DNA from: Sorex araneus
Lineage: Eukaryota; Chordata; Mammalia; Eulipotyphla; Soricidae
Length of the DNA: 64,000 nt
NCBI RefSeq assembly: GCF_027595985.1
Contig: NC_073307.1
Location: 120,693,678-120,757,677 of the forward strand
Direction of reading: 5' to 3'
The stretch's first letter is position 1; every line of letters begins with the position of its first letter. Both the position numbers and the translations under genes were made by a program. The notes below the pieces were generated by a model. That model was not told the origin of the DNA and did no database searches. It saw only the letters and a list, made by a program, of their open reading frames with translations. Below are positions 33,407-44,135 of the stretch, piece by piece.

Positions 33407-33651
33407 CACTGTCACTGTCACTGTCATCCCGTTACTCATAGATTTGCTCAATCGGGCACCAGTAATGTCTCAAGTGAGACTTGTTATTGCTTTTGGCATA
33501 TCCAATACGCCACGGGTAGCTTGCCAGGCTCTGCCATGTGGGCCAGATACTCTCGGTAGTTTTCTGGGCTCTCTGAAAAGGGCGGAGAAATTGAACCCGG
33601 GTCGACCTCGTGCAAGGTGTACGCCCTACCCGCTGCACTATCACTCCAGCC
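33407..33651 (-). repeat. RTE-tailed SINE, unit C only
   Basis: The left edge is (CACTGT)n-like ('cactgtcactgtcactgtca'), then the RTE-type block 'gctcaatcgggcaccagtaa'; the tRNA-like head is at the right ('actatcactccagcc'). The 11-base duplication 'tagaataaaat' is at 33396-33406 and 33652-33662. Unit E at about 63295 lacks it. Confidence 0.9.
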
Positions 33652-33666
33652 TAGAATAAAATAAAG

Positions 33667-33712
33667 CCATATATATATATATATACATTATACATATACA
33701 TATATATATACA
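33667..33712. repeat. (TA)n-type microsatellite
   Basis: 'ccatatatatatatatatac' and further imperfect 'atacat' units. The paralogous stretch in unit E at 63281-63345 has a different arrangement. Confidence 0.8.
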
Positions 33713-34026
33713 GAAGCATCTGATTTTTGGACATTTTATTTTATTTCACTACATAGTTAGGTATCATGATTTACATAGTTATTCTTAGATGACTTACAGG
33801 CATACAAAGTCTCAACAGCAATCCCACCAGTGGCGCTGAGTTTCCTGCACTGATGTCCAGGTTTTTCCCCAAATCCCACACTGACTTCTGGGCAGACACA
33901 TTTATAAATTTGATTACTTTGTTTAGATTTCATACTTACAATAATGTTGGCTCTATACTATAGATATATACATATACCCCATCTCTGAAATTGTGATTTG
34001 TTGGGTCCAATGGTAAGACTATTTTC
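33713..34026. other. 3' flank of unit C, no gene
   Basis: The block aligns with 4140-4260 and 4800-5290 of the unit B flank ('acatagttattcttag.tga' and 'gcaatcccaccag.ggcgctga'-type text). No coding content is present. Confidence 0.55.
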
Positions 34027-34487
34027 TTTTTTTTTAATTTTTTTAATTTTTTATTAATAGTTTATTTTTAATTAGTGAGTCAACGTGAGGGTACAGTTAC
34101 AGATTTATACATTTTTGTGCTCATGTTTCCCCCATACAAAGTTTGATAACCCATCCCTTCACTAGTGCCCATTCTCCACCACCCGTAAACCCAACATCCC
34201 TCCCCCCTCCCCAGTCCCATCTCCCCCCACCCCACACTGCCTCTATGGCAGGGTATTCCCTTTTGTTCTCTCTCTCTGATTAGGTGTTGTGGTTTGCAAT
34301 AAAGGTGTTGAGTGGCCATTGTGTTCAGTCTCTGGTCTATATTCGGCACGCATCACCCTTCCCCCGCATGATCTCCAACCACATTTTACTTGGTGTTCCC
34401 TTCTCTGAGTTGCCCAGAATGAGAGACCAGCCTCCAAGCCATAGAGACAACCTCCTGGTACTTATTTCTACTATTCTTGGGTGTTAG
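34027..34487 (-). mobile_element. L1 3' UTR insertion with 15-base duplication
   Basis: A T-rich left end is followed by the L1 3' UTR ('gtgagtcaacgtgagggtac' to 'ctattcttgggtgttag'). The 15-base duplication 'ggtaagactattttc' is perfect (34012-34026 and 34488-34502). No ORF2 sequence is included. Confidence 0.9.
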
Positions 34488-34829
34488 GGTAAGACTATTT
34501 TCACTCCTCTGAGAAAACTTGATACCGGGCTGAACAGACAAGTGGATGAGATACTACCACAAGTGGATGAGATCTCCTTTTTTCACTACATATTGCCACA
34601 TAAATTGCTCCCATTTGTTTAGAATATGTGTACCATTTGTACCAGTGTCAGATGATATCTCGTTGTCTACTTTTTTTGAATTTTTCTAATAATAAATAAT
34701 GATGAGTATTTTTTCATGTGTCTAGTTTTCATGTGTCTTTTAGCTATTAGCACCAGAGAAGTGTCTGTTAATGCCCTTTCCCCATTTTTTAATAGATAGA
34801 TCTTGTGTATTATGTTTTATTATTACTCT

Positions 34830-35100
34830 TTTATCAAAAATTGAATCACCTCAAGAAGCACAATTGCAAATTTGTTCATGATTGGGTTTCAATCATACAA
34901 TGTTTAACACCCATCCCTTCACCATTGTACATTTCCCAACACCAATGTTCCCTGTTTCCCTCCCACCACCTCAACACCCCATAGCCTGCCTCCAAGGCAG
35001 ACACTTTTCTTATTCTCTCTCTTAATTTCTTTCTTTTTCTTTCCTTTTGGGCATCATAATTTGCAATACAGGTATTGAACGGTTATCATGTTTGCCCCTT
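34830..35100 (-). mobile_element. Old L1 3' UTR remnant
   Basis: It resembles the copy at 47160-47410 ('gattgggtttcaatcataca', 'ccaacaccaatgttccctgt') more than the younger L1 tails, so it belongs to an older subfamily. No clear flanking repeats were found. Confidence 0.65.
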
Positions 35101-35913
35101 CAACTAATTTCATACTCAGTACTTGTTTGGGGATTTCACTTATTTCTTGAGCTAATAGCCTAAATATTTGGCAGGTTTATTGTCAATCTTTATCAGTGCT
35201 TTATATGTCTAGGATATTTATTTTTTGCTTATAAATATTTGCATGCAAATATTTTCCCATTCAACTATGATTTTTACGATTAGTCCATGTTTTCTTCACT
35301 GTGCAGGAAATTTTGAGTTTGATGGAGTCTTCTTTGCTGTTCTGTTTGTTTGTTTGTTATCTTGACCACTTAAATTTATAAGAAATGAGGCTAGGGCAAA
35401 AGTATCTTATTCAGAAACAGCAACTCTAGATCTTTAACACAACAAAGTAGACATAGCAAACAGATATAAAACTACTGCTTCAGGAAAGTCATTGGCAATT
35501 ACTTGTAGAGTTCAACATGCAACTTCTTTTCTATTATCTAGATATGTCCCTTCTGATTATTTATCCATAAAAAATCAAAATGGTCGTGAAAAACTTGAAA
35601 ATGAATGTTAATAGCAGATTTTTTCTTGTTAATAACAGATTTTTCCTTGTTAATAGATTTTTCTATAACAGATTTTTCTATTACAGATCTTAGTATTTTT
35701 AAATGCTAGAAAAATTACTATTTACTTATATTGGATACATGAAAATAAACAGTGGTTTAGTAATACTATGAAATAGGGTTCAACTTAAAAAAGACAAAAC
35801 ATAGATACCTGAAATGCAATGATAAAATTTCTGAAAATTATAACTACAGCATGACTCTGGGATAGGAATCATTGTTTCTTCCTGACATTTCCAGAGTCTC
35901 CTGAGGGCGACCT
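35101..35913 (-). other. Downstream region of the unit C receptor gene
   Basis: This is the 3' side of the intact gene, aligned with units B (9401-9780) and D (27890-28288). I see no perfect AATAAA on the minus strand in the first few hundred bases after the stop codon, so the transcript end is not placed. Runs such as 'agattttt.cttgttaat' at 35619-35650 are locally repeated. Confidence 0.5.
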
Positions 35914-36798
35914 TCAAATTCCATTATCCTCAGGATTGTCCTGCAAAGCCCTCTGCAGTATTATTTTGAGGTGCCTTCTTTGCTGTCTTTCCTGCTTCCT
36001 ATAAAAGCCAACAAAAAAGTAAATGATGGGATTGGCACAGCTGTTGACACAGGAGAGTACCTGTGTTGCTAGACTATATCTAAAGCCATGTATACCATTC
36101 CAAATTATTCTTGAGGGTTTGAGGAATAAGCCGATACCCCAAGGTAGGCCACAGAGGAGGAAGACCAGCACTGTGAGACTGATGGTCACATACAGCCTGG
36201 TCAGCTTCAGCTTCCGGGAGCCACACAGCAATCTGGTCAGCAGCACCAGGCTGGATACTAATAGAAGCACAGAGCAGAGAACCAGCCATATGGCAATGCT
36301 TAGATCAGTTAGCTCACACAAATATTCATCATACATTCCACTCGGGTAGTCACAGAATGTGATTCTCAGGGTGCTTAGGAGCAAGGACAGGGCCCAAAGC
36401 AGGGCACACACAACAGCAGATAAGTATTTTGGGCGGTGGCTATAGAACCAGATGGGCTTTAGGACAGACAGGCAGCGCTCAGTGCTAATGGCAGTAATAA
36501 TGCTCAGGCCTACAATATAGGGAAAGCTAAAAATGTTGCGCAAAAATTTAATCTTGTAGGAGAATTTAAACTGTAGTCCTGGAAAGAATGATCTAATGCA
36601 TGCAGTCATGAAGATGAAGAGAAAAGCAAAATCGGCTCCTGCCAAGTTGAGGATGTAGACGGAGAAAGCATTCCTCTGCATGCGGAAGCCCAGGAGCCAG
36701 AGCACCACAGCATTTCCTGCCAGCCCCACCAGGGAAATGATACATTCCAGAATCCTTGTGATCAAGAGAGCCTTCTGGATTATTTGTCGAATGTCCAT
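35914..36798 (-). CDS. MRGPRX-type Mas-related G protein-coupled receptor, unit C, intact
   Basis: This is a class A GPCR of the Mas-related X group, plasma-membrane receptors of small sensory neurons that in other mammals respond to peptides and pruritogens; the ligand here is unknown. The 294-residue frame from the methionine at 36798 has TM1 at 11-37 (GNAVVLW), TM2 at 46-68 (LNLAGADF), TM3 at 88-113 ending in TERC in place of DRY, TM4 at 125-145, TM5 at 166-190, TM6 at 202-226 (FLLCGLPWG) and TM7 at 240-264 (NPIIY). A short C-terminal tail is rich in basic residues. All seven segments are uninterrupted. Length is a little under the roughly 320-330 of human members. The frame is open back to 36900, but a conserved splice acceptor at 36884 excludes that start, so I chose this methionine. 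A new X-group member cannot be matched to one human paralogue by eye. Confidence 0.85.
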   Translation of the reverse strand: MDIRQIIQKALLITRILECIISLVGLAGNAVVLWLLGFRMQRNAFSVYILNLAGADFAFLFIFMTACIRSFFPGLQFKFSYKIKFLRNIFSFPYIVGLSIITAISTERCLSVLKPIWFYSHRPKYLSAVVCALLWALSLLLSTLRITFCDYPSGMYDEYLCELTDLSIAIWLVLCSVLLLVSSLVLLTRLLCGSRKLKLTRLYVTISLTVLVFLLCGLPWGIGLFLKPSRIIWNGIHGFRYSLATQVLSCVNSCANPIIYFFVGFYRKQERQQRRHLKIILQRALQDNPEDNGI

Positions 36799-36883
36799 CT
36801 GGTCAGGTTTATCCTGTGGTGTGCTTACTGACAGCCAGGCTGTCACAGCTGTATCCAGCCTCAGATATTCTCCAGTGGTGTTC

Positions 36884-36912
36884 CTGGGAACATAAAACAT
36901 ACAGAAGAGTTT
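36884..36912 (-). promoter_or_regulatory. Splice acceptor of the unit C coding exon
   Basis: The minus strand reads a pyrimidine-rich tract (CTCTTCTGTATG), then TTTTATGTTCCCAG|GAACACC, with the exon starting at 36883. The unit B pseudogene keeps the same arrangement (TTTGTGTTTCCAG|GAACACC, exon start 13182), although the intron text has diverged. Conservation of the AG with flanking exon bases supports real use. Confidence 0.7.
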
Positions 36913-38310
36913 TTATTATCATCATTGGTTCTCACAAATATATTGTTGCCCGTGTTACATCCCAGGACGTGACATTCTATATTATAGCTGGAACCCAAAG
37001 AGATTGAAAAATAGTTTAAGGAGTCCACACAACTTTGGAGTCTTCTACTTGGATTCAATCTAATCTGATTAAATCCTGGATTTTCTTTCTGAGTTACAAC
37101 TCTTCACAGATAGGAAATATTCCAAGTTCCTGATTTCCCCACTTCCTAGGCCATGCTACATTGCACAGTGTCAGAGGAGACACTCCAGGCAGGCTGTGAG
37201 GGACAGCAGCAGGACTCTTGAGCCCAACAGGTCTCTGTTCTGACCTGAGGTCTCCTCTCCAGGTCACCAACTCTGTATCCCCAGACAAATGAAGGAATAA
37301 GACCCTGTTATGTCTGGTCTTTCAGTCCCCCCATGTCAGTCCTCTGAAAACATCAAGATCTCTTTTCATGGACTTTAGTATGTTCCAAATACCAATCATT
37401 TGTGAGGGACACATTGTGTAGTTATAAGAAGTTATTCAACAAATGGATAAAGATTAGTGAGGGAGAAGTTTCAAAGCAAGGTAAAGTTAGATCGAATGTA
37501 AAATACACATCAAATGGATTAGTCGCCATATTAAACATACATAATAGAATAAGAAAAGAAGTACTGTGAAAAGCTTTCTCTTACTTCTTTGAGGGTATTC
37601 TTTTCTCTTTTGTAATAATTATTTCTGGCCTCTGGGCTCTAAATCTTAGAGACTATAGTTCGCTCACGAAAAGCTTATGATGAGAACTAAAATTTTATTT
37701 TACTGGTCACTTTAGTATGGAAAAGGTCAGGTTGGCAATGAAGTAGGGCTGAATCAGTAGCTTCATTATTTACTGAATTCTGTTCTATATGGAGGAATAG
37801 AGAAAGATGATGTTTTGAGTTTTTAATAGGCATTTTTTAAAAAGGAATTCTGCAGAAGAAGTGGGATATTGGGGAGGTGCTTTTATACTGAGTTGTTTGG
37901 GAGTAAACTGCAGATGCACATGTATATTCCAATTAGGGAATAGATTGTAAGACTAGTTGAACTGATTTTAAGCTACTCAAGATAAAATCTCTATGGACTT
38001 CTTGAGAAAAAATTAATCTAAGAGTTACAACTGTGGTGACAGTAAGAAGGTCACTGCAAGGCTGCATAGAGGGTCTTTTTTGTAATGGGGTATTATCTGG
38101 TGACTGAAACATTATAGAGGATGTGACGAGTAAGAAACACTCCTAGATATAGGAATTTAACCCTTCTACTCCATACATGAGCACTTAAGACAAGCAAAAA
38201 CTAATGGAAAAGAATAAAATATTAATATTTGCCATCATTTTCACTTAGAAAAAAGAAAACAGAAGCACCAAATGCTTGGTTGATAGGTCCTATGTTTCAT
38301 GAAAACAACT
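36913..38310 (-). other. Intron of the unit C receptor gene, proximal part
   Basis: The block aligns with 13190-14100 and 17036-17264 of unit B. No coding content is present; the short frames here are not conserved between units. Confidence 0.6.
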
Positions 38311-38866
38311 ACTATGTTGTTTCTTTTTTTTTGTATTTTCATCAACATAATTTATTAAATGCACTTATGTATACCAAGGGCCCAAAAGATCTCCGCAGAG
38401 AAGGTAGTTGCACTTCCATGTTCATTGTAGCACTATTTTTTTTACATTAAGAATTGAAATGAATTATACATTACTGAGCTTATGTTTCTCCCATACAAAG
38501 TTCGAGAACCCATCCCTTCACCAGTGCCCATTCTCTACCACCAGTAAACCCAGCATCTCTCCCACCCTCCCCAGGCCCGTCTCCACCCCCACCCCACACT
38601 GCCACTATGGCAGGGTATTCCCTTTTGTTCTCTCTCTCTGATTAGGCGTTGTGGTTTGCAATAAAGGTGTTGAGTGGCCATTATGTTCAGTCTCTAGTCT
38701 ACATTCAGCCCGCATCACCCTTCCCCCGCATGGCCTCCGACCACATTTTACTTGGTGTTCCCTTCTCTGAGTTGCCTAGAGTGAGAGACCAGACTCCAAG
38801 CCATGGAGTCAACCTCCTGGTACTTATTTCTACTATTCTTGGGTGTTAGTCTCCTAGTCTATTATT

Positions 38867-41800
38867 CTATATTCCACAGATGAGTGCAATCTTTCTATGT
38901 CTGTCTCTCTCTTTCTGACTCATTTCACTTAGCATGATACTTTCCGTGCTGATCCACTTATATGCAAACTTCATAAAATCATTTTTTCTAACAGCTGCAT
39001 AGTATTCCATTGTATAGATGTACCAAAGTTTCTTCAACCAGTCATCTGTTCTAGGGCACTCAGGTTTTTTCCAGATTCTGGCTATTGTAAACAGTGATGT
39101 GATGAACATATAGGTGCAGATGACATTTCGACTATACTTTTTTGCTTCTCTGGGATATATTCCCAGCAGTGGTATTGCTGGGTCAAATGGGAGTTCAACC
39201 TCTAGTTTTTTGAGAATCTTCCATATTGATTTCCAAAAGGGCTGAACTAGTCGGCATTCCCACCAGCAGTGTAGAAGGGTCCCTTTCTCCCCACATCCTC
39301 TCCAACAGTGGTTGCTTTTGTTCTTTTGGATGTGTGCTAGCCTCTGTGGTGTGAGGTGGTATCTCATGGTTGTTTTTATCTGGATCTCCCTGATGATTAG
39401 TGATGTAGAGCACTTTTTCATGTGCCTTTTGGCCAATCGTATCTCTTCCTTGGGAAAGTTTCTGTTCATTTCTTCGCCCCATTTTTTGATGGGGTTGGAT
39501 GTTTTCTTCTTGTAGAGTTCAACCAGTGCTTTATATACCATTGATATCAATCCCTTATCTGTTGGGTATTGTGTAAATATCCTTTCCCATTCTGTAGATA
39601 GTCTTTGTATTCTGGTCACTGTATCTTTTGCGGTGCAGAAGCTTTTTAGTTTAATGCAGTCCCATTTGTTGATCTCTGTTTTTACTAGATTGCTTAGTTC
39701 TGTATCATCTTTCAAGATACCTTTATCTTCAATATCGTGGAGAGTTTTGCCGACCTTGTCTTCAATGTACCTTATGGTTTTTGGTCTGATGTTGAGGTCT
39801 TTAATCCATTTTGATCTGACTTTTGTGCATGGTGTCAGGTCGAGGTCTAAGCCCATTCTTTTGCATGTGGTTGTCCAGTTTTGCCAGCACCATTTGTTAA
39901 AGAGGCTTTCCTTGCTCCACTTCACATCTCTTGCTTCCTTATCAAAGATTAGATTATCATACATTTGAGGTTGTGTGTAGGGATATTCCACCCTGTTCCA
40001 TTGGTCTTCGGCTCTACCTTTGTTCCAGTACCATGCTGTTTTAATTGTTACCGCTTTGTAGTAGAGTTTAAGGTTGGGGAGGGTGATACCTCCCATTGTC
40101 TTTTTCCCAAGAATTGCTTTAGCTATCCGTGGGCTTTTATTGCTCCATATGAATTTCAGGATTGCTTGATCCATTTCTTTGAAAAATGTCATGGGTATCC
40201 TTATAGGGATCGCATTAAATCTGTATGCTTTGGGGAGTATTGCCATTTTGACAATGTTTATTTTCCCTATCCATGAACAGGGGATATATTTCCATTTCCT
40301 CATGTCCTCTTTTATTTCATGGAGTAGCGTTTTATAGTTTTCTTTGTAGAGGTCCTTTACTTCTTTAGTTAAGTTGATTCCAAGGTATTTGATTTTCTGG
40401 GGCACGATTGTGAACGGGATAGCTTTTTTCATGTCCCTTTCCTCTGTCTCATTGTTTGCATATAGGAAGGCCATGGATTTTTGGGTATTGATTTTATAGC
40501 CTGCGACTTTACTGTACAGGCCAATTATTTCTTAGAATTTCTTACTAGAGCTTTTAGGCTTCTCTAGGTATAGTATCATATCGTCTGCGAATAGTGAGAG
40601 CTTGATTTCTTCCTTTCCGATCTGAATCCACTTAATATCTTTTTCTTGCCTGATGGCTATTACTAATACTTCCAGTACTATATTAAAGAGAAGTGGTGAG
40701 AGTGGGCATCCTTGCCTAGTCCCCGATCTTAGAAGAAAGGCCCTTAGTTTTTCTCCATTGATCATAATGCTTGCCATAGGTTCATGGTAGATGGCTTTGT
40801 CTATCTTGAGGAAAGTTCCTCCAAAACCCATTTTGGTGAGAGTTTTTATCATGAATGGGTTTTGGATATTGTCAAATGCTTTCTCTGCATCTATTGATAT
40901 GATCATATGGTTTTTATCTTTACTTTTGTTGATATGATGGATTATGTTGATTGATTTCCGAATATTAAACCATCCCTGCATCCCTGGGATGAATCCCACT
41001 TGGTCTTGGTGTATGATCTTTATGATGAGTTGTTGGATTATATTTGCTAGTATTTTGTTGAGGATCTTTGCATTGGTGTTCATCAAGGATATTGGTCTAT
41101 AGTTTACTTTGTTAGTGGTGTCTTTGTTTGTTTTTGGTATTAGGGAGATATGTGCCTCGTAGAAACTGTTCGGAAGGGTTCCTGTCTTTTCAATTTCCTG
41201 GAAAAGATTGAGGAGAACTGGCAACAAGTCTTCTTTAAATGTTTGGAAGAATTCGCCAGTGAATCCGTCTGGACCCGGGCTTTTGTTTTTGGGGAGACTT
41301 TTGATTACAGTTTCGATTTCCTTGATATTTATGGGCCTATTGAGGTATTTCAAATCTTCTTGATTCAGTCTTGGGAGATTGTAGGAATCAAGGAATTCGT
41401 CCATTTCTTTAGGTTCTCTTGTTTTGTGGCATACAGACTTTCAAAGTAGTCTCTAAAGATCTTTTGAATCTCCTTGGTTTCTGTTGTGATGTCCCCCTTT
41501 TCATTTCTGATTCAGTTTATTAGGGTTCTCTCTCTTTCTTTCTTTGTGAGTCTTGCTAGGGGTTTATCAATCTTATTTATTTTCTCGAAGAACCAGCTCT
41601 TTGTCTCATTGATCTTACGGATTCTTTTTCAGGTTTCCATATTGTTAATTTCTGCTCTAAGTTTTATTATTTCTTTCCTTCGATCTGGTTTGGGTTCCTT
41701 TTGCTGGTCCTCTTCCAAGATCTTGAGCTGCGAAGTCAAGCTATCTATATAGGCTCTTTCTTACTTTCTGAGGAAAGCTTCAGAGCTATAAATTTTCCCC

Positions 41801-42679
41801 TTAATACACCTTTAGCTGCGTCCCATAGGTTCTGGTAGCTTGTGTCTTCATTCTCATTTGTTTTAAGGTATTTTTTGATTTCTTCCTTGATTCCCTCGTG
41901 ACCCACTCATTGTTCAATAGTGAGTTGTTTAATTTCCAAGTGTTTGATTTGATTCTCCATGTCTGTGCGTGATTAATTTCCATCTTCAGTGCATCATGGT
42001 CTGAGAAGATAGTTGATACAATTTCTATCTTCCCAATTCTTTTAAGGTATAATTTGTGAGCCAGAACATAGTCTATTTTGGAAAATGATCCATGTGCGCT
42101 GGAAAAGAATGTGTATTCTTTCTTTTTGGGGTATATAGCCCTGTATAGGTCTATTTGCCCTGAATATTCCATTTCTTCCTTCAGAGCCATTGTTTCCTTG
42201 CTGAGTGTTGTTCTTGTCGATCTATCCAGAGGTGATAAAGCAGTGTGGAAGTCCCCTATTACTATCGTGTTGCTAGTTATGTCCTCCTTAAATTCTGTTA
42301 GGAGTTCTTTTAAGTATTTAGCTGGTCGTTCATTGGGTGCGTATATGTTTAATAGTGTGATTTCTTCCTATTGTAAATATCCTTTCATGAATAGGAAATG
42401 ACCTTCGCTGTCCCTTCTAATCTTTTTCAGTCTGAAATCTATGTTGTACTATACTAGTATGGCCACCCCCGCTTTTTTGAGGGAGCTCTTTGCTTGCAGG
42501 ATTGTTTTCCATCCTTTGATTTTGAGTCTGTGTTTGTTCTGACTATTCAAATGTGTTTTTTGTAGGCAGCAGAAAGTTGGGTTTAGTTTCCGAATCCATT
42601 TTGCCACTCTGTGCCTCTTGATTGGTGCATTTAGACTGTTAACATTAAGAGAAATTATTGTCATGGGATTTTGTGCCAT
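38867..42679 (-). pseudogene. L1 ORF2 (endonuclease and reverse transcriptase), nearly complete but broken
   Basis: It starts with 'MAQNPMTIISLNVNS' at 42679. The endonuclease region includes 'SDHDALKMEI' (42190-41801). The reverse transcriptase part is open at 41404-40532 with '[17 protein letters not shown]', '[14 protein letters not shown]', '[16 protein letters not shown]' and the catalytic 'FADDM'. A single stop at about 40529 precedes a 535-residue open stretch (40474-38867) that covers the thumb, the cysteine-rich '[19 protein letters not shown]' region and the terminal 'KIALICGI'. Further stops and shifts lie between 42449 and 41404. The long open piece is L1, not a host gene. Confidence 0.9.
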
Positions 42680-42749
42680 TTTTCTGTAGGGTTTGTTGTT
42701 CTTATAGGTTTTTTTCCTTGTCTTATAGTAGCCCTTTGAGTCCTTCTTT

Positions 42750-43679
42750 TCAATTTGGTCTTGAGTCTATGAAGTTCCTGAGCTGTTGTTTCTCCGTGAA
42801 ATTGTGTATGGTTCCTTCAAGTTTAACTGAGAGTTTAGCCGGGTAGAGTATTCTTGGTGAGGCATTCATTTCATTGAGTTTTTTCAGTATATCCCACCAT
42901 TGTCTTCGGGCTTGGAAGGTTTCTTCTGATAGGTCTGCTGTGAATCTAAGGGGTGCTCCTTTGTATATGATCTCCTTCTTTGATCTTGCTGCTTGCAGAA
43001 TTGTGTCTCTATCCATAGCATCCATCATTCTGACTATGATATGCCTTGGGGATTTTTTATTTGGGTCCCTTTTAGCTGGTACCCTTCGGACTACTTGGAT
43101 CTGGATGTCCATATTTTCTAGCGCTGGGAATTTCTTAGCAATGATGTCTTTAATTGTGTTTTTTTCATTAAGATTGGTCCACTGTGGTTCTGGTACTCCA
43201 ATGATTCTTATGTTGTTTCTTTTGAGGTCATCCCCTAGGACTCTAATTCACTCTAGAGCAATTTTGAGGTCTTTTGCCATTATTTATTGTTGCCTATATG
43301 CTTTCTGCAGCTCTTCTTCAAGATCACTGATTCTTTCTTCGGCAGCAGTCATTCTACTGCTACGGGCTCCTACTGAGTTTTTTTTTATTTCATCTACCGC
43401 TTCTTTTAATTATGTCACTTCTGTTCGTAGCTTTGAAATTTCTGCTCTCACTTCTTTTTGGATTATCTTGGTGGATTGTTCCAATGCTGCATCCATATCC
43501 TCCCTTAATTTATTGGATGTTCGCTCAGTAGTTGCTTTGAGTTCTTCAACCATCTTCACGATTTCCTCTCTGAATTCTTTATCAGAGAGGAGACTATATT
43601 TCTGGGGAGTCATTGCTGGAGTTGCAGAGATCCTCCCTTCCATTTCTGCTGGTGGTGGGGATTTTCGCTGTTTTCTCAT
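42750..43679 (-). pseudogene. L1 ORF1 (RNA-binding chaperone), broken by stop codons
   Basis: An N-terminal start at 43679 ('MRKQRKSPPPAEMEG') leads into a coiled coil ('EEIVKMVEELKATTE', 'SDLEEELQKAYRQQ'). The RNA-recognition domain ('RNNIRIIGVPEPQ') and the C-terminal domain ('GAPLRFTADLSEETFQARRQ') follow, ending at 42750. In-frame stops at about 43409 and two more in the middle break a frame of about 310 codons. Confidence 0.85.
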
Positions 43680-44120
43680 GTTGATATGGGTTTTACTATT
43701 AGGCGCTCTCCTTAGCTTGAGAGGGGTCTCAAGAGAAACCGTGGGGCTATGATCTTTTTACAAAGGGCTCTACGTGCGGCTCGATGAGTTCATTAACAGT
43801 TTTTGTGAAATTAGGATAGGCTAGATCAGTTGACTATTAACATATAGTGACTAAGAATACCAGGGTATTCTTCAGAGGGATAGATTCTATCGATTATGGC
43901 CAGAGCACAATGCATTGAGTGGGAAAAATATCTTCGGCTGTGTAACCGGCTGCGGCTCCAGAAGGAGGCCACGCCCCCCTTTGAGGCCACGCCCCCTTAC
44001 GTGTGGACACGCTCCTTGCAACCTGATAAGATGGGAGGGGTCAGGCAGGCCAGCTGCATGGAGACTGAGAGGCGCGAGATGGACGGGCCTGGGCTCTCCG
44101 GGGTCCCAGGCCATGGGCTC
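43680..44120 (-). promoter_or_regulatory. L1 5' UTR
   Basis: GC-richer than its surroundings, it contains a short tandem at 43968-44006 ('gaggccacgcccccct', twice). Its inner part resembles the L1 5' UTR at 32050-32190 ('tgtggcttcgttagtgg' there, 'tcggctgtgtaaccgg' here), but the outer monomers of that element are lacking. Promoter activity is family knowledge, not shown here. Confidence 0.6.
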
Positions 44121-44135
44121 ACTATGTTGTTTCTT

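Larger units (their letters stand above)
38326..44120 (-). mobile_element. Full-length but inactive L1 with 3' transduction
   Basis: The 15-base duplication 'actatgttgtttctt' is perfect (38311-38325 and 44121-44135). From the right come a 5' UTR of about 440 bases, ORF1 (43679-42750), a 70-base spacer, ORF2 (42679-38867) and a 3' UTR to about 38444. Past the L1's own A-run (38436-38443) come about 100 bases of non-L1 sequence. They end with aataaa (38356-38351) and the terminal poly-T at 38326-38332. Length near 5.8 kb fits a complete mammalian L1. Stops in both frames make it immobile. It lies in the intron of the unit C receptor gene, in the same orientation. Confidence 0.9.

Noticed and set aside
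36023-36349. Plus-strand frame inside the receptor exon
   Set aside because: Antisense shadow of the receptor coding exon; the pseudogene shows a similar shadow at 12454-12852.
38867-40474. A 535-residue open frame that could be called a host gene
   Set aside because: It is the C-terminal part of L1 ORF2, inside a full-length L1 with perfect target-site duplications and a stop just upstream.
42874-43752. A 292-residue plus-strand frame
   Set aside because: Antisense shadow of L1 ORF1 and its spacer; composition follows from the coiled-coil sequence on the other strand.
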